A DNA stretch of 64,000 nt from Chondrus crispus (Eukaryota > Rhodophyta > Florideophyceae > Gigartinales > Gigartinaceae): positions 1 to 64,000 of the forward strand of contig NW_005179198.1 of the NCBI RefSeq assembly GCF_000350225.1. Reading direction: 5' to 3'. Shown piece by piece: positions 8,641 to 18,789 of the stretch. The notes below the pieces were generated by a model that did not search any database, was not told where the DNA came from, and saw only the letters and a program-made list of their open reading frames with translations. Each line of letters opens with the position of its first letter. Positions within the stretch are counted from its first letter, which is position 1. The position numbers and the translations under genes were made by a program.

Positions 8641-9495
8641 ATGCCTGGTTGGCGCCCGGAAGACGTTCGCGATCTCGTGTCAGCCCGATCCGGCGGTGGT
8701 GGTGTCTGGGAATGCAGCGGCACCTTGATCGCCTTGGGAAACGGTCGCGAACTAGCCCACGTCGAGGGAATCGAAGAAGTGCTTCTGGAAAAGCGCTTTC
8801 AGAACACCACCGACGCCGAGTCCAAGCAATCCGTCATTCATCTCACATCCTCGACGGGAGGCCGTCTTCGAGCTCCGAATGCCCTCACGCATGCGGCCAC
8901 ACTGCTTGTGCGATCCTCTCTCTTCTACACGGGCCTTGTTGCCCCGCACAAGAAGATGAACGAGTTCCGGTATCGACCGACCACGCCTGCCCGGAGAGTA
9001 GACGCCATCCTATCGCCGCCCGCCCGCGTTGTCGTTGCACGCGATGACGCCGGGGGGCTGGTGCTCACGCGAAAGAGAGCTGGCCATCCAGATGTGGCTA
9101 CCGTCATAGACACGGCGCCGAGACGCGTGAGAAGACAACTGGCGGCGGCGTGGACGTACGTAGGGCGCAGGGCCGCGCAGAAGAACACGGGGCTCACGAC
9201 GCCGGCTGTGGTAGAACGCTGTGATTATACTGTGACCAAGGAGGGCGGGACGTGGGCGTGGACAAGGGTGGGCAGGTGCCCGGCGTGGTATGGGCGGGGT
9301 CAGTGTGTCACGTACCTGAGCGCGAGGAGACTGGACGGAGGGTGGAGGGACGTGGATGATCGCGTTAAGGAGTGGATGAGGGTGGAGGGGAGGACAGGAC
9401 CGTTCTGTCAGGACGACGTGGAGGCGGCGGCGGTGACGAATCTGGTCGAGTCGGCAGAAAAGAAGACGAGGCGCAAGTTTTTGGGACTGTTTTGA
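8641..9495 (+). CDS. Hypothetical protein, 284 aa
   Basis: An intronless ORF starting MPGWRPEDVRDL (ATG 8641-8643) and ending TGA at 9493-9495. I do not recognise the family. The N-terminal half contains WECSGTLIALGNGRELAHVEGIEEV, which reads like alternating beta strands. The middle is rich in Arg and Thr (RRVRRQLAAAWTYVGRRAAQ) and the C-terminus is basic (EKKTRRKFLGLF). There is no signal peptide, membrane segment or zinc motif. The region is 3rd-position GC-rich like the host genes at 46-951 and 10448-13192, and its length and codon pattern support a real gene. It is divergent from the GT13 gene, and the two may once have shared an ~840-bp promoter now split by Copia-A. Confidence 0.6.
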   Translation: MPGWRPEDVRDLVSARSGGGGVWECSGTLIALGNGRELAHVEGIEEVLLEKRFQNTTDAESKQSVIHLTSSTGGRLRAPNALTHAATLLVRSSLFYTGLVAPHKKMNEFRYRPTTPARRVDAILSPPARVVVARDDAGGLVLTRKRAGHPDVATVIDTAPRRVRRQLAAAWTYVGRRAAQKNTGLTTPAVVERCDYTVTKEGGTWAWTRVGRCPAWYGRGQCVTYLSARRLDGGWRDVDDRVKEWMRVEGRTGPFCQDDVEAAAVTNLVESAEKKTRRKFLGLF

Positions 9496-10250
9496 AGCGT
9501 GCGCTGGACAAAGAATGCGGGGTGTGCCCGCAGTCGTGGGTCTGCCGTCGGGAGCTGGCTGGGTGCAAGTGGTAGGGCGCTGGTATCATTGTTAACTAAC
9601 TCTGTCGATTATGGAAGCTGTTAGCTCCTGAATGAAATGGAAATGGTCAATTCTACTCCCACCTTGTTATGGAGGCATTGACGGGGCAAGGCTTGAGATA
9701 TGCGAGGCATGTTGCAATAGGGCTTCTATGTGCGCGGAGCGATTGATGCGGCCGTGTTGAGAACGCGTATCTCATTGGATGGTTTCAAGCCAATCTCCCA
9801 GATTGGTAGCAATCGCTCTAAAACGATAAACCAAGTTCAAGGTTGAACAACTAATGGGCTCACCTTGCCGCTTAATTACTCACCGAGCAACCCCCAGGGC
9901 AGCTCATGCGGCATCGAAGGTTTTGCCTGCCTGGCCCAATATTGTATCTCGCTGGAATGGGGCTGGCCATCCGGGGATCCTTTACCTACCCATAAGATTG
10001 AATCTCGAGCTCTGGATCACTGGGCCCTGCCGCGGACCGAGTGGGTTGATAGCAATTCTATTACGGCCCAGACGGCGCGGTGAAGGACAGTGATTGGACA
10101 GCGAGAAAGATGCCGACTCTGCATTTTTTGCACCACCGGTCCAGAGATAGTCGCTGGACAGCTCACGGTCCGCCCGCGTGACGACCTGGGACTTGGCCCT
10201 GACTGGGCCACCGCTCGGCGTCTGGCACGACGGCGGATTAATTTCCGTTT
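9496..10250. other. Intergenic region upstream of eEF2
   Basis: No convincing gene. It includes a perfect inverted repeat CCAATCT-CCC-AGATTGG at 9790-9806, which presents a CCAAT box on each strand. Small GC-rich ORFs at 9854-10350 lack any recognisable feature. Confidence 0.4.
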
Positions 10251-10254
10251 CAAC

Positions 10255-10263
10255 TTTATATAT
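10255..10263 (+). promoter_or_regulatory. TATA-like element of eEF2
   Basis: TTTATATATT lies about 190 bp before the eEF2 ATG, followed by a pyrimidine-rich leader. Transcription would begin near 10285-10300. Assigned by position and consensus only. Confidence 0.5.
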
Positions 10264-10447
10264 TCGCACCGTCGACGCCCAACTGCTTATCCCCCTTCCC
10301 TCGATCTGTACTTGCCGTTGTCTCTAGACAGCTTTCCCCACCCCCCTTAGTCCTAGACCTGAGCCGGCTTGTGTCTGCCACCAAGCTGCCAATCCACAAC
10401 ATCCTGCCTTAAGAAGCGAGCCGCCGGGCTGATCTCCATCTTTCGCA

Positions 10448-13192
10448 ATGGTACGTCCTCCTTCACTTTTCCCGTCGCCAAAAGCGTTGACGATAGTACC
10501 CATAGTTGTACTCATTCATGCCGATCGAGGGTTCTAACACTTTTCCGTTGACTTGGCACCAACTTGTTCATCTATTCTGCGTTTCCGCCATGTGCTTGTC
10601 CCTGATGAAATTGATTCATCTTCGCCGCGCCTTTCGAACTATGCTTGCATCTTCCGTTTTTCTCAAAAGGTTAACTTCACGATTGACCAACTCCGTGAGA
10701 TCATGGACCGCAAGTACAACATCCGTAACATGTCCGTTATTGCTCATGTTGACCACGGCAAATCCACCCTCACCGACTCTCTCGTCGCCGCTGCCGGCAT
10801 CATCGCCATGGCCAACGCCGGCGACCAGAGGCTTACCGACACCCGTCAGGATGAACAGGATCGATGCATTACCATCAAGTCCACTGGTATTTCTCTGTTC
10901 TTTAATTTCCCGGACGATCTCCCGCTCCCCAAGGAAGCCGACGGCCGCAACTTCCTTATCAACCTAATCGATTCGCCGGGCCACGTTGACTTTTCCTCCG
11001 AGGTCACCGCAGCACTTCGCGTCACTGATGGTGCTCTTGTTGTTGTCGATTCTGTCGAGGGTGTTTGTGTCCAGACCGAGACTGTCCTGCGCCAGGCCCT
11101 CGCAGAGCGCATCAAGCCGGTCATGACCATCAACAAGCTCGATCGCTCCTTCCTTGAACTCCAACTGGAACCCGAGGACATGTACCAAAACTTCTCGCGT
11201 ATTATCGAGACGGCCAACGTCATCATGTCTACCTATCAAGATGAGGAGCTCGGTGATGTACAGGTGTACCCGGATGCTGGTACCGTCGCTTTCTCCGCCG
11301 GTCTGCACGGATGGGCCTTCACCCTCAACCGTTTCGCACGCATGTACTCCAAAAAGTTTGGGGTCGAACCGGAGAAAATGACCTCTCGTTTGTGGGGTGA
11401 CTCCTTCTTCAACCGGAAGGAGAAGAAGTGGACGAAGCGCGAAGGTAAGGGCGGCGTCCGTGCCTTCTGCGAGTTCGTCATCAAGCCCATCAAGAAAATC
11501 ATTGAACTGTGCATGGCCGACAAGGTTGAGGATCTGACCAAGCTCTTAACCAGCTTGAATATCAAGCTCACAACGGAGGACAAAGAGCTGCGACAAAAGC
11601 CGCTAATGAAGCGTGTGTTGCAGAAGTGGCTTCCCGCCGATCAGGCTTTGTTGGAAATGATGGTCCTTTACCTGCCCGCCCCTGCCGAGGCTCAAAAGTA
11701 TCGTGCGGAGCTTCTCTATGAGGGCCCCCCGGACGACGCTTGCTGTACCGCTATCCGCAACTGCGATGCTAATGGTCCGCTCATGCTGTACATATCTAAG
11801 ATGGTTCCGTCTTCCGATAAGGGCCGCTTCATCGCATACGGGCGCGTGTTCTCGGGAACTGTTCGCGCGGGGATGAAAGTAAGGATTATGGGTCCCAACT
11901 ACGTCCCCGGTACAAAGAAGGACCTTGCCGTCAAGAGCGTTCAGCGCACTCTTCTCATGATGGGACGACGTACCGATGCTGTCGACTCCGTCCCCTGCGG
12001 TAACACCGTTGGTCTGGTCGGGCTGGACCAGGTCATTATCAAATCTGGAACCATTTCGGATGTCGAGAGCGCCTTCCCACTCAAGGACATGAAGTACTCA
12101 GTGTCCCCAGTCGTGCGTGTGGCCGTCGAGCCGAAGAATCCCAGTGACCTCCCGAAACTGGTAGAAGGTCTGAAGCGTCTCGCGAAGTCAGATCCGCTGG
12201 TGCAAACTATTACAGAAGAGTCAGGTGAGCACGTTATCGCTGGTGCAGGTGAATTGCATCTGGAAATTTGCCTGAAGGATCTCAAGGATGACTTCATGAA
12301 CGGGGCCGAAATTCGCGTTTCGAATCCAGTTGTCACGTTCCGTGAGACAATCGAAGGTGTAGAAAATCCCGAAAACACGGCCATATGCCTGTCCAAGAGT
12401 CCCAACAAGCACAATCGCTTGTACATTTACGCCACCCCGTTGCCTGACAATCTTCCGGAAGCCATTGAGGACGGCAAGGTCACTCCCCGCGACGAAGCCA
12501 AGGCCCGCATGAAGATGCTCCGTGATGAGTATGGAGTTCCTGAGGATGCGGCGAAGAAGATCTGGTGCTTCGGTCCAGACACAACCGGTGCCAACTTGCT
12601 CGTAGATCGTGCTAAGGCTGTGCAGTACCTGAATGACATCAAGGATTCTTGCGTGGCCGCATTCCAATGGGCCACCAAGGAGGGTGTTCTCTGCGATGAG
12701 AACATGCGCGGTATTCTCTTCAACATTCACGACTGCAGCTTGCACGCCGATACCATTCACCGCGGTGGTGGTCAGATCATCCCAACTTGCCGTCGTGCTC
12801 TGTTCGGAGCGCAACTACTGGCTGGACCGAAATTAGTGGAACCTTTCTTCTTGGTAGAAATTCAGTGCCCTGAGACGATTGTAGGATCGATCTATGGCGT
12901 TCTGACCCGCAAGCGTGGTCACGTTTTTGAGGAAGTGCAACGTCCCGGGACCCCTATGTTCAACGTCAAAGCATACCTGCCAGTACAGGAATCATTTGGT
13001 TTTACCGCGGATCTCCGCTCCGCCACTGGTGGACAGGCATTCCCGCAGTGCGTGTTCGATCATTGGAGCACTATGGCCGGTGACCCGCTTGACCCAGCCG
13101 AAACTGTTGGCACTTTAGTGAAGGCTATCCGCGAGCGCAAGGGTTTGAAGCCAGTAGTTCCGGATATCGGAAACTTTTACGACAGGCTGTAG
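10448..13192 (+). CDS. EEF2: Translation elongation factor 2 (eEF2), one intron
   Basis: The GTPase that drives ribosomal translocation. Exon 1 is only the ATG (10448-10450) and exon 2 runs 10670-13192, giving 841 residues, the normal length. [15 protein letters not shown] follows the initiator Met as in other eEF2s. Motifs: P-loop AHVDHGKS at 26-33; switch [18 protein letters not shown] with Thr57 at the eEF2-kinase site position; [15 protein letters not shown]; and the diphthamide loop [12 protein letters not shown] with the modified His at residue 698 (codon 12758-12760), matching yeast His699. It ends [11 protein letters not shown]. The downstream leader and tail are unremarkable. This is a normal, intact housekeeping gene. 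Confidence 0.97.
10451..10669 (+). other. eEF2 intron (219 bp) immediately after the start codon
   Basis: GTACGT follows the ATG, and the 3' splice site is TTTTTCTCAAAAG before GTTAACTTC. Removing it joins Met to Val-Asn-Phe-Thr in frame, the conserved eEF2 N-terminus. Confidence 0.9.
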
Positions 13193-13564
13193 GGCTTGAA
13201 ACCTGGCCCTCATTTCCACTTGTCTGTTCTTTAGGATGAACTTTAGGACTTAGACATCACAGTACACTAAATTGTTCGGATAAGAAAAATACGGTTCTGG
13301 TTCATCACGGAAAGCCAAACACAAATCTGCCGCAGCTCGCTTCTGCTTCACCGGCCCACAATTACTTTGAGTTCGGTTAGTAAGCACTTGTGCTGCGCCC
13401 CTGCCCCCTGTCCGAGGTGGAGTGCTTCATCGCACGAGGGAAGCGAACTCCCCCTGCGATATGACTGCCGCCTTGAACAAAACTTTACTTAAAGAACTCC
13501 AGCGCAAAAGCCCTGAATGAAACCACGCGCACTCCTTACGTAATGTATTTTCGAGTGTGCAGAA

Positions 13565-13640
13565 ATGACAAGTTACCTCATGAGGTAACATAATATGAGT
13601 TAACTTGTCATGTCATTATATGAGGTAACTTGTCATGTCC
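13565..13640. repeat. Palindrome cluster (TGACAAGTTACCTCAT type)
   Basis: The perfect 18-bp palindrome GTTACCTCATGAGGTAAC (13572-13589) sits within outer arms TGACAAGTTA/TAACTTGTCA. Another TGAGGTAACTTGTCAT copy follows at about 13619-13635. Confidence 0.75.
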
Positions 13641-13903
13641 GTAGACAGTCGCATATTATGTGGCTGTGTTTCAACATACATTTCTCGGCTTGTGAGAACT
13701 CGATAAAAGCAGGAAAGAAACTCTTGCCAACCTACTTGACTTTGCGTTGCGGGAGAGTACATCTTTTTTCAGATTGGGCGCCTCCGGAAATTATTTTTTG
13801 TGTCAGAGTCATATTTTTCTTTTTTGTGAACAAAAAATGAGTTTTACCACCGAAATGCTTGCGCACATAATGTGCGTCCCCTACTGTACGCATGCTTTGA
13901 ACT

Positions 13904-13957
13904 CGTTCCTAACGACGAGCACGGTGTGTCAGGGTCGTTCCTAACGACGAGCACGGC
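13904..13957. repeat. Tandem repeat with TCGTTCCTAACGA core
   Basis: TCGTTCCTAACGACGAGCACGG occurs twice 31 bp apart. Each unit contains an inverted TCGTT...AACGA. Confidence 0.7.
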
Positions 13958-14249
13958 ACCGGACGCCGGCGATGACGCCGTCGGAGCTCTATCTACAGTG
14001 TGTGCTGTGAGCTAAGCTCAATCATGATGGTGTTTTCACCGAGCAGCCACCGTCAGAACCATGAATGACCAAATGGCTATTCTATTGCTACTTCTCATTC
14101 AGAGCCATGCTCGGTAGGATGTAGATGTCGAGTCTCGTCGGTCGGGCGGCGGCCGACGCTTTCTCTGTGTACAGTAAATTTGGATTGTACGCGCGCACAT
14201 TTTGACATTTGTGCGATACACATTTAACCTAGCATGGGGTCGCCCGTCC

Positions 14250-14420
14250 GAGAAAACCGCGCGTTGTGTGTGCACAACGCGCCGTTTGTGTGTCACAAAA
14301 TCCCGATTTGGTCAACACAATTTGCGATTTTAGAATTTCAGGAGTCGCCCATTATGGTATTGGGCGACTCCGAAAAACACAAACGCACATAAATTTTGTA
14401 CACACAAATTCCCTTAGTAT
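14250..14420. repeat. MITE-like inverted repeat
   Basis: The central hairpin GGAGTCGCCCA/TGGGCGACTCC (14341-14351 and 14361-14371) is flanked by imperfectly inverted ACAAACGCACA/TGTGTGTCAC sequence. A related hairpin with the same flank occurs on the other strand at 25561-25645, so this is a dispersed family. Confidence 0.55.
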
Positions 14421-14841
14421 GTGTGTCATATTTTGTGATCTGGCACGGAAATGCAAATGACATAAAATATGTATGATGCATTTGCAATGCGTATGCACCC
14501 TCACAGCAGTACGGAAAAGCCCAGCGCACATATCGCCATTCCACCTTCATATCCACATCCCATTCATCCCTCAGATGAAGTATCTGCTTCATCTTTTGTT
14601 GCTGCAACGGGCGAAGCGGCAACGAAACATCACGTTCCGTCACCGTCCTACTGCAGAAGGGAGAAGAAGACGAGACCGGCGGACAAACAGGCTGGGGATG
14701 AGAGAGCTTGCACGGATGACAGTTGATGGGAGAGGTACACGTGTAGGTGCATTTGTGCGTTTGTGTCTGTGCACGAACAAATACATCGGGAGCCGAACGA
14801 CGAGCAAAACGGCGGTTTTTGTATACAGTAACGTTGTCCGT

Positions 14842-14859
14842 GAATAATGTTGAAGAAAC
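14842..14859 (-). repeat. B2 terminal repeat of YR-1
   Basis: GAATAATGTTGAAGAAAC, identical to B1 at 15797-15814. It marks the 3' terminus of the element. Confidence 0.75.
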
Positions 14860-15317
14860 AAGATTACGCTTTATTACCTAAAGATCTCGGTCCAGAAAAA
14901 TGCTTACCGTTCCTTGAATTCCAGAGGATTGCCCCTGTCTTTCGCTGTCCCCAATTGGTGTGGACATAAACGTTGATACAACGGCCAGAGCAGCGTAGTG
15001 GCGCGCGTTTCCATGCCACCCCGGGCCGCTATCCTTGCGATACTACCCGCTTCGGCGGATGAGGACCACATTCGGCTTGATACGGGGCGCGCGTCCATGA
15101 CTCACCTGAGTTCGAGTTCTGCTTTGGTAAGCTTCAAAGATGAGGGGGCATTTCCAGGATGGGAGGGCTTGAGTGGCGACCGAGAGATCGCGTTATCTTA
15201 CCCAGCGTGTGTGTGAAAACATTCCCGAATGGTTAAGCCATACAAGAAAGAGTAGGGAGAGAACAAACCAGTGACGACTTGATGACTGAGCAGCGAAGCT
15301 GAGGGTGGGATGGTGGG
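14860..15317. other. A2-B2 spacer of YR-1
   Basis: 458 bp between the repeated part of A2 and B2. It has no ORF I can support. Near its right end it has ACCAGTGACGACTTGATGAC, which resembles the CAAGCGACGACTTGAGGAAG start of A2. Confidence 0.5.
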
Positions 15318-15796
15318 AGAAACAAGCGACGACTTGAGGAAGAGAGAAGAGTGGTGAGAGAGAGTTTGACGTGCCTCTCTTATACAGCCCTGTTTTCGGA
15401 CAGTGGCCGAATTTCCATTTCTGCCAAGTTCCATGACGCGAATGAAGAATCATTCGCAATCATTGCCAAGTTATCGTGGGGGTGCCAAACCATTGCGTGT
15501 GACTTGGTGATGATTCATTTTTGTGCCAAGTGTTGATTACGCGAACGAAGAACAGCACCAAGTCATTCGTGACTTGGTGCTGATTTTTTGCTTTTGACAA
15601 GCTCTTCATTACGCGAACGAAGAATCATTCCAAATCATGGCGGGTGGCTTGGCGCTGACTTGTGGCCAAGTCATCCTGACTTGGCTTTCTGCGGATGAAA
15701 TGGTCCACTTGATTTCCACTTCCTTCTGAGTTGTCGTGCGTTCCAACCGAAAGCCCCCTTGTCCAAATTCACATTTCAATTGCCAATGAATGCACT
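15318..15796 (-). repeat. A2 repeat of YR-1 (479 bp)
   Basis: Near-identical direct copy of 19846-20325. It contains several internal CCAAGTCA/TGACTTGG-type inverted motifs (about 15500-15680). Confidence 0.9.
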
Positions 15797-16920
15797 GAAT
15801 AATGTTGAAGAAACTCCATAGGGAGTAGTCGAGATTTCGGACAGGTGTCCGAAAAAGAAGACGGAATCCTCGCACGGCTGTACGCGAGCGTCGAGATAGG
15901 ATTCTTCCATTGTGCGAGCGACACTCCAATCCCCCCAGATGCGAATGCGGTAGGAAGGAACTCCTATTGCAGCGCATTCCGATGCAGCACCCATGCGAAG
16001 CGAGTGTGAGGACCACAGCACTTGCGGAGGGGGAGTGACGCCAGCGTGAGACAAGCAAGCTTGGAGCCAACGTGAGATGCTTGCCGATGACGGTGTGAGC
16101 CGTTGGCCCGGGAGGGCCCAATAGTAGCGACTTGTGGAGCGGGTGTTTCGACGGTACTTGTCGTACCGTAAGACCAAGTCGATGAGCGATGGCTTGTCAG
16201 GAGCTAGCCTAGTGTAGGATAGAGTATGTGCCACGCGAGATCGATTTTTCCGTAAAGCAATTGCCAAGTCAATTGATTGTTCCGAAACTTGAATGTTGTC
16301 CAAGCGAAGCGCAGCGCCAGCTTCGCCCCTTTCGAAGAAGACGTAGGAAACCAGAACAGCGGTAGCGTTGCGAATGAACTGACGGTTGAGAGCAGGAGCG
16401 GCCATTGCAGCGTTGAAGATTTTCTTGGCCACGGTGCTCGGGAGGGCCCGTCGTTCCTTGTGTGCGTCCGGGTCGTTTTCGGCGCGGCGATCCAGGTCAG
16501 ACTGTTGGTAGGCGGCCAGCGCGAGTTGGATGAGTGGGGTGTATCCAACGGGCAATTTGACGCGTTTGTGGGCCGTTACCACTGCGGAGACGTAATTCTT
16601 GACTGATCCGCCAGCAATCGTGCCTGAGTCGAAGAGCCAACCGAGGTACCGGAGCAGAGATCCTTCATCCGCAGCCCATGGGTCGATCCTTTCCAACGTA
16701 CAGAACGTAGTCCACTTCTGCCAGAATCGCTCATTGTTCTTCCAGGTGTTGGGTGCACGAGCGCGGTGAATCAGACCAGCGATAGTAGTTCCTCCGCCTG
16801 AGATTCCAACTCCGGCGGCGCGTAGAACTGAGCCCCGTAGCGCGGCGGCTAGCGGAAGCTGCTGCGTATCGTCCAGATGGCTATTTTCCACGGTGGGGCC
16901 GGCAGGTGCTGTGGGGCCCA
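15776..16920 (-). CDS. YR-1 tyrosine recombinase
   Basis: A DIRS-type tyrosine recombinase that would integrate a circular DNA intermediate. The frame is open from 19771 to 15776, but recombinase-like sequence begins near 16900 (IAGLIHRARAPNTWKNNERFWQKW, an N-terminal helical domain). Catalytic features: Arg in FFERGEAGAALRLDNI, the HxxR box HSLRMGAAS (codons 15995-16006), IWGDWS, and the nucleophile candidate Tyr in EESYLDAR (about 15896). The stop at 15776-15778 lies in A2, so the last residues come from B1 and A2 sequence. There is no suitable ATG near 16900; since the frame overlaps the end of the RT ORF (stop 16849), expression by frameshift or reinitiation is likely. The exact start is uncertain. 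Confidence 0.8.
15797..15814 (-). repeat. B1 repeat of YR-1
   Basis: The 18-bp copy of B2 directly adjoins A2 and overlaps the 3' end of the recombinase frame. Confidence 0.75.
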
Positions 16921-18789
16921 CAATGGGGGTAGATAGACGTCTGGCGCCTGAAACAGCTGAAACGTTCCGATTTCCTTGAGGCGACGACACCACGACTGAG
17001 CGGGCCACCACGGGGTGACCAGGAGACCCTGTGCCGTTTCCTGGATGATCTTTTCCACGACAAGTGGGATGAGCTTGAGCGGGGGATTCCAGAAGTTGAT
17101 CGTTTGTCCCCAGTGTTGCTGTAGCGCATCGATTCCTGAGGATCCCGGTGAGCGGTAGCGGCTGTTGAACCGGCGGCAGATCGTTGATTCTTGATCCGCG
17201 AACCGGTCGATTGTTGGATCCATCTCGCGTAAGAGCGCCCTGATTGTCCGGGTGTTGATCCTCCAGTCGTCCAGTGAACGCAAGCGAGAGAGGCGATCTG
17301 CGAAGCGGTTGACGGCAGAAGGGACGTATCGTGACTCGATTGAGATTCCCAGCTTGAGCAGTACCTTGTGTAGCGCCCGCAGTTCCTTCATTAGGGCTGG
17401 TGAGCGCGTGGTCATCGTGTTGAGTATGTGGACCACGGCCTGATTGTCCTCCCATACGCGGAGATGGGTCCCCTTGCGAAGGTCGTCTGCGAATGCCTTC
17501 AGATTGTCCGTTACTGCCCTGAGTTCCAAAAAGGTGATGGGCTTTGTCCGTAGATGCGGATCCCAGAGTCCTTTTGCTTCCCAGACCCCTGGTTCCCCCA
17601 TCCTGAGGTCGTGTCCCAGTGTCCCTCCCATCCCAATTGAGGTTGATGCATCGGAGTGCATTGCCATTGAGGCCGTTTGGTGATGGAGAGGGCGCGTAGA
17701 CGGTGATTTGACCAGTTCTTTCCAATGTATCAAATCCCGGATGGCTGTGTGTTTGAGCTTCACGCGCCGCTTCGTTGGGCCCCGTAGCGAGTCGTACAGA
17801 GACCTGGTGTAGAAGCGGGCGAGTGGCATGGCCAGAGAACATGAGATGGCTACTCCGAGGAAGTGGCGTAACAAAGATGTTTCCACCAACCGACGGTTCT
17901 GTCGGGCTTGTTGTAGCAGTTTCCGAGCGATAGCCTGAATCTTCTGAATCCTTTTGTCCGTGATCCCGAACACTTGAGCCTTGGTGTCTATCACAAACCC
18001 GAGGTGGTCCAATCGTTGCGACCCGTCCCAGCAGCCTTTCCCTGGCTTTCTGCGAAGACCGGTTTTCTGCAGTAGTTGGTCCAGGAGCCGCTGGGCTCTT
18101 CGGAGTTCGGAGTGACCTTGAACAGCTACCAGAAAATCGTCCATGTACGGGTGGATGCGAAGATTGAGCCGGTCCCTGATGTACTCGACGAAAGGTCGCA
18201 TGAACTTGACGAAGTAGAACGGAGATAGCTTCCATCCAAACGGTAGGGCGATACAGCGAAAGTAGCTTCCATCGATCCTGAAGAGAAACCAGTTGCGGAT
18301 AGCCGGATGTAGCCTGAAATGATGGTACCCCTTCTCTATGTCGAACGAGAGCAGGTGGTCGTTCGGCTTGATTTCCAGAGCAAAGGATTCCAGTGTTTCC
18401 ATTTTGACGGGAACAGACCGAAAGAGATCTGACTGTCGCTTGAGGTTGACGACCAATCGTCGCTTTTCCGTGCGCACGATGAAGGCGTTGGAGATAGGGA
18501 ATCCTTGCTTGTTGAGGCGGTGAGCCTCTACCGGGGAGATTTCCTCGTAGATGCGGCGGCGCGTGGCATCGGTGAGCTCGTTGCGTAGCCAGTCCAAATC
18601 TAGAGGTTCCACCGGGATTTCGGGGAGTACAAAGCGTGTGGCCAATTTGGCTGAGTTGACCGGCTTTTCGTACACCCCGAACTTGATGGCTCGGACCAGG
18701 AAGTCCGGAGCCCTGAGCCCTTCGGCCCAGAAACGTGCTTGGCGGTGTGGGTTTCGCCATAGCACTGAAGGGTCCGGTTTGCGGACCAT
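16849..18789 (-). CDS. YR-1 reverse transcriptase-RNase H
   Basis: 646 residues starting MVRKPDPS. The ATG (18787-18789) overlaps the gag stop as TAATG, a typical termination-reinitiation junction. RT motifs: RRLVVNLKRQSD, LLSFDIEKGYHHFRLHP, ALPFGWKLSPFYFVKFM and the active site HPYMDDFLVAV. RNase H acidic residues sit in MHSDASTSIGMGG, FLELRAVTDNL, VWEDNQAVVHIL and VNRFADRLSR. The C-terminus has the WNPPL...VTPWWPAQSWCRRL segment characteristic of DIRS-type Pol. There is no internal stop. Confidence 0.92.
   Translation of the reverse strand: MVRKPDPSVLWRNPHRQARFWAEGLRAPDFLVRAIKFGVYEKPVNSAKLATRFVLPEIPVEPLDLDWLRNELTDATRRRIYEEISPVEAHRLNKQGFPISNAFIVRTEKRRLVVNLKRQSDLFRSVPVKMETLESFALEIKPNDHLLSFDIEKGYHHFRLHPAIRNWFLFRIDGSYFRCIALPFGWKLSPFYFVKFMRPFVEYIRDRLNLRIHPYMDDFLVAVQGHSELRRAQRLLDQLLQKTGLRRKPGKGCWDGSQRLDHLGFVIDTKAQVFGITDKRIQKIQAIARKLLQQARQNRRLVETSLLRHFLGVAISCSLAMPLARFYTRSLYDSLRGPTKRRVKLKHTAIRDLIHWKELVKSPSTRPLHHQTASMAMHSDASTSIGMGGTLGHDLRMGEPGVWEAKGLWDPHLRTKPITFLELRAVTDNLKAFADDLRKGTHLRVWEDNQAVVHILNTMTTRSPALMKELRALHKVLLKLGISIESRYVPSAVNRFADRLSRLRSLDDWRINTRTIRALLREMDPTIDRFADQESTICRRFNSRYRSPGSSGIDALQQHWGQTINFWNPPLKLIPLVVEKIIQETAQGLLVTPWWPAQSWCRRLKEIGTFQLFQAPDVYLPPLWAPQHLPAPPWKIAIWTIRSSFR

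Larger units (their letters stand above)
13193..14841. other. Intergenic region downstream of eEF2
   Basis: No gene recognised. It holds a palindromic repeat cluster (13565-13640), a tandem 22-bp repeat (13904-13957) and a MITE-like inverted repeat around 14250-14420. Small ORFs at 14469-14861 have no features. Confidence 0.5.

Noticed and set aside
10553..10669. N-terminal extension of eEF2 upstream of VNFTID
   Set aside because: It starts at a non-ATG codon and lies in the intron; the spliced ATG gives the conserved N-terminus.
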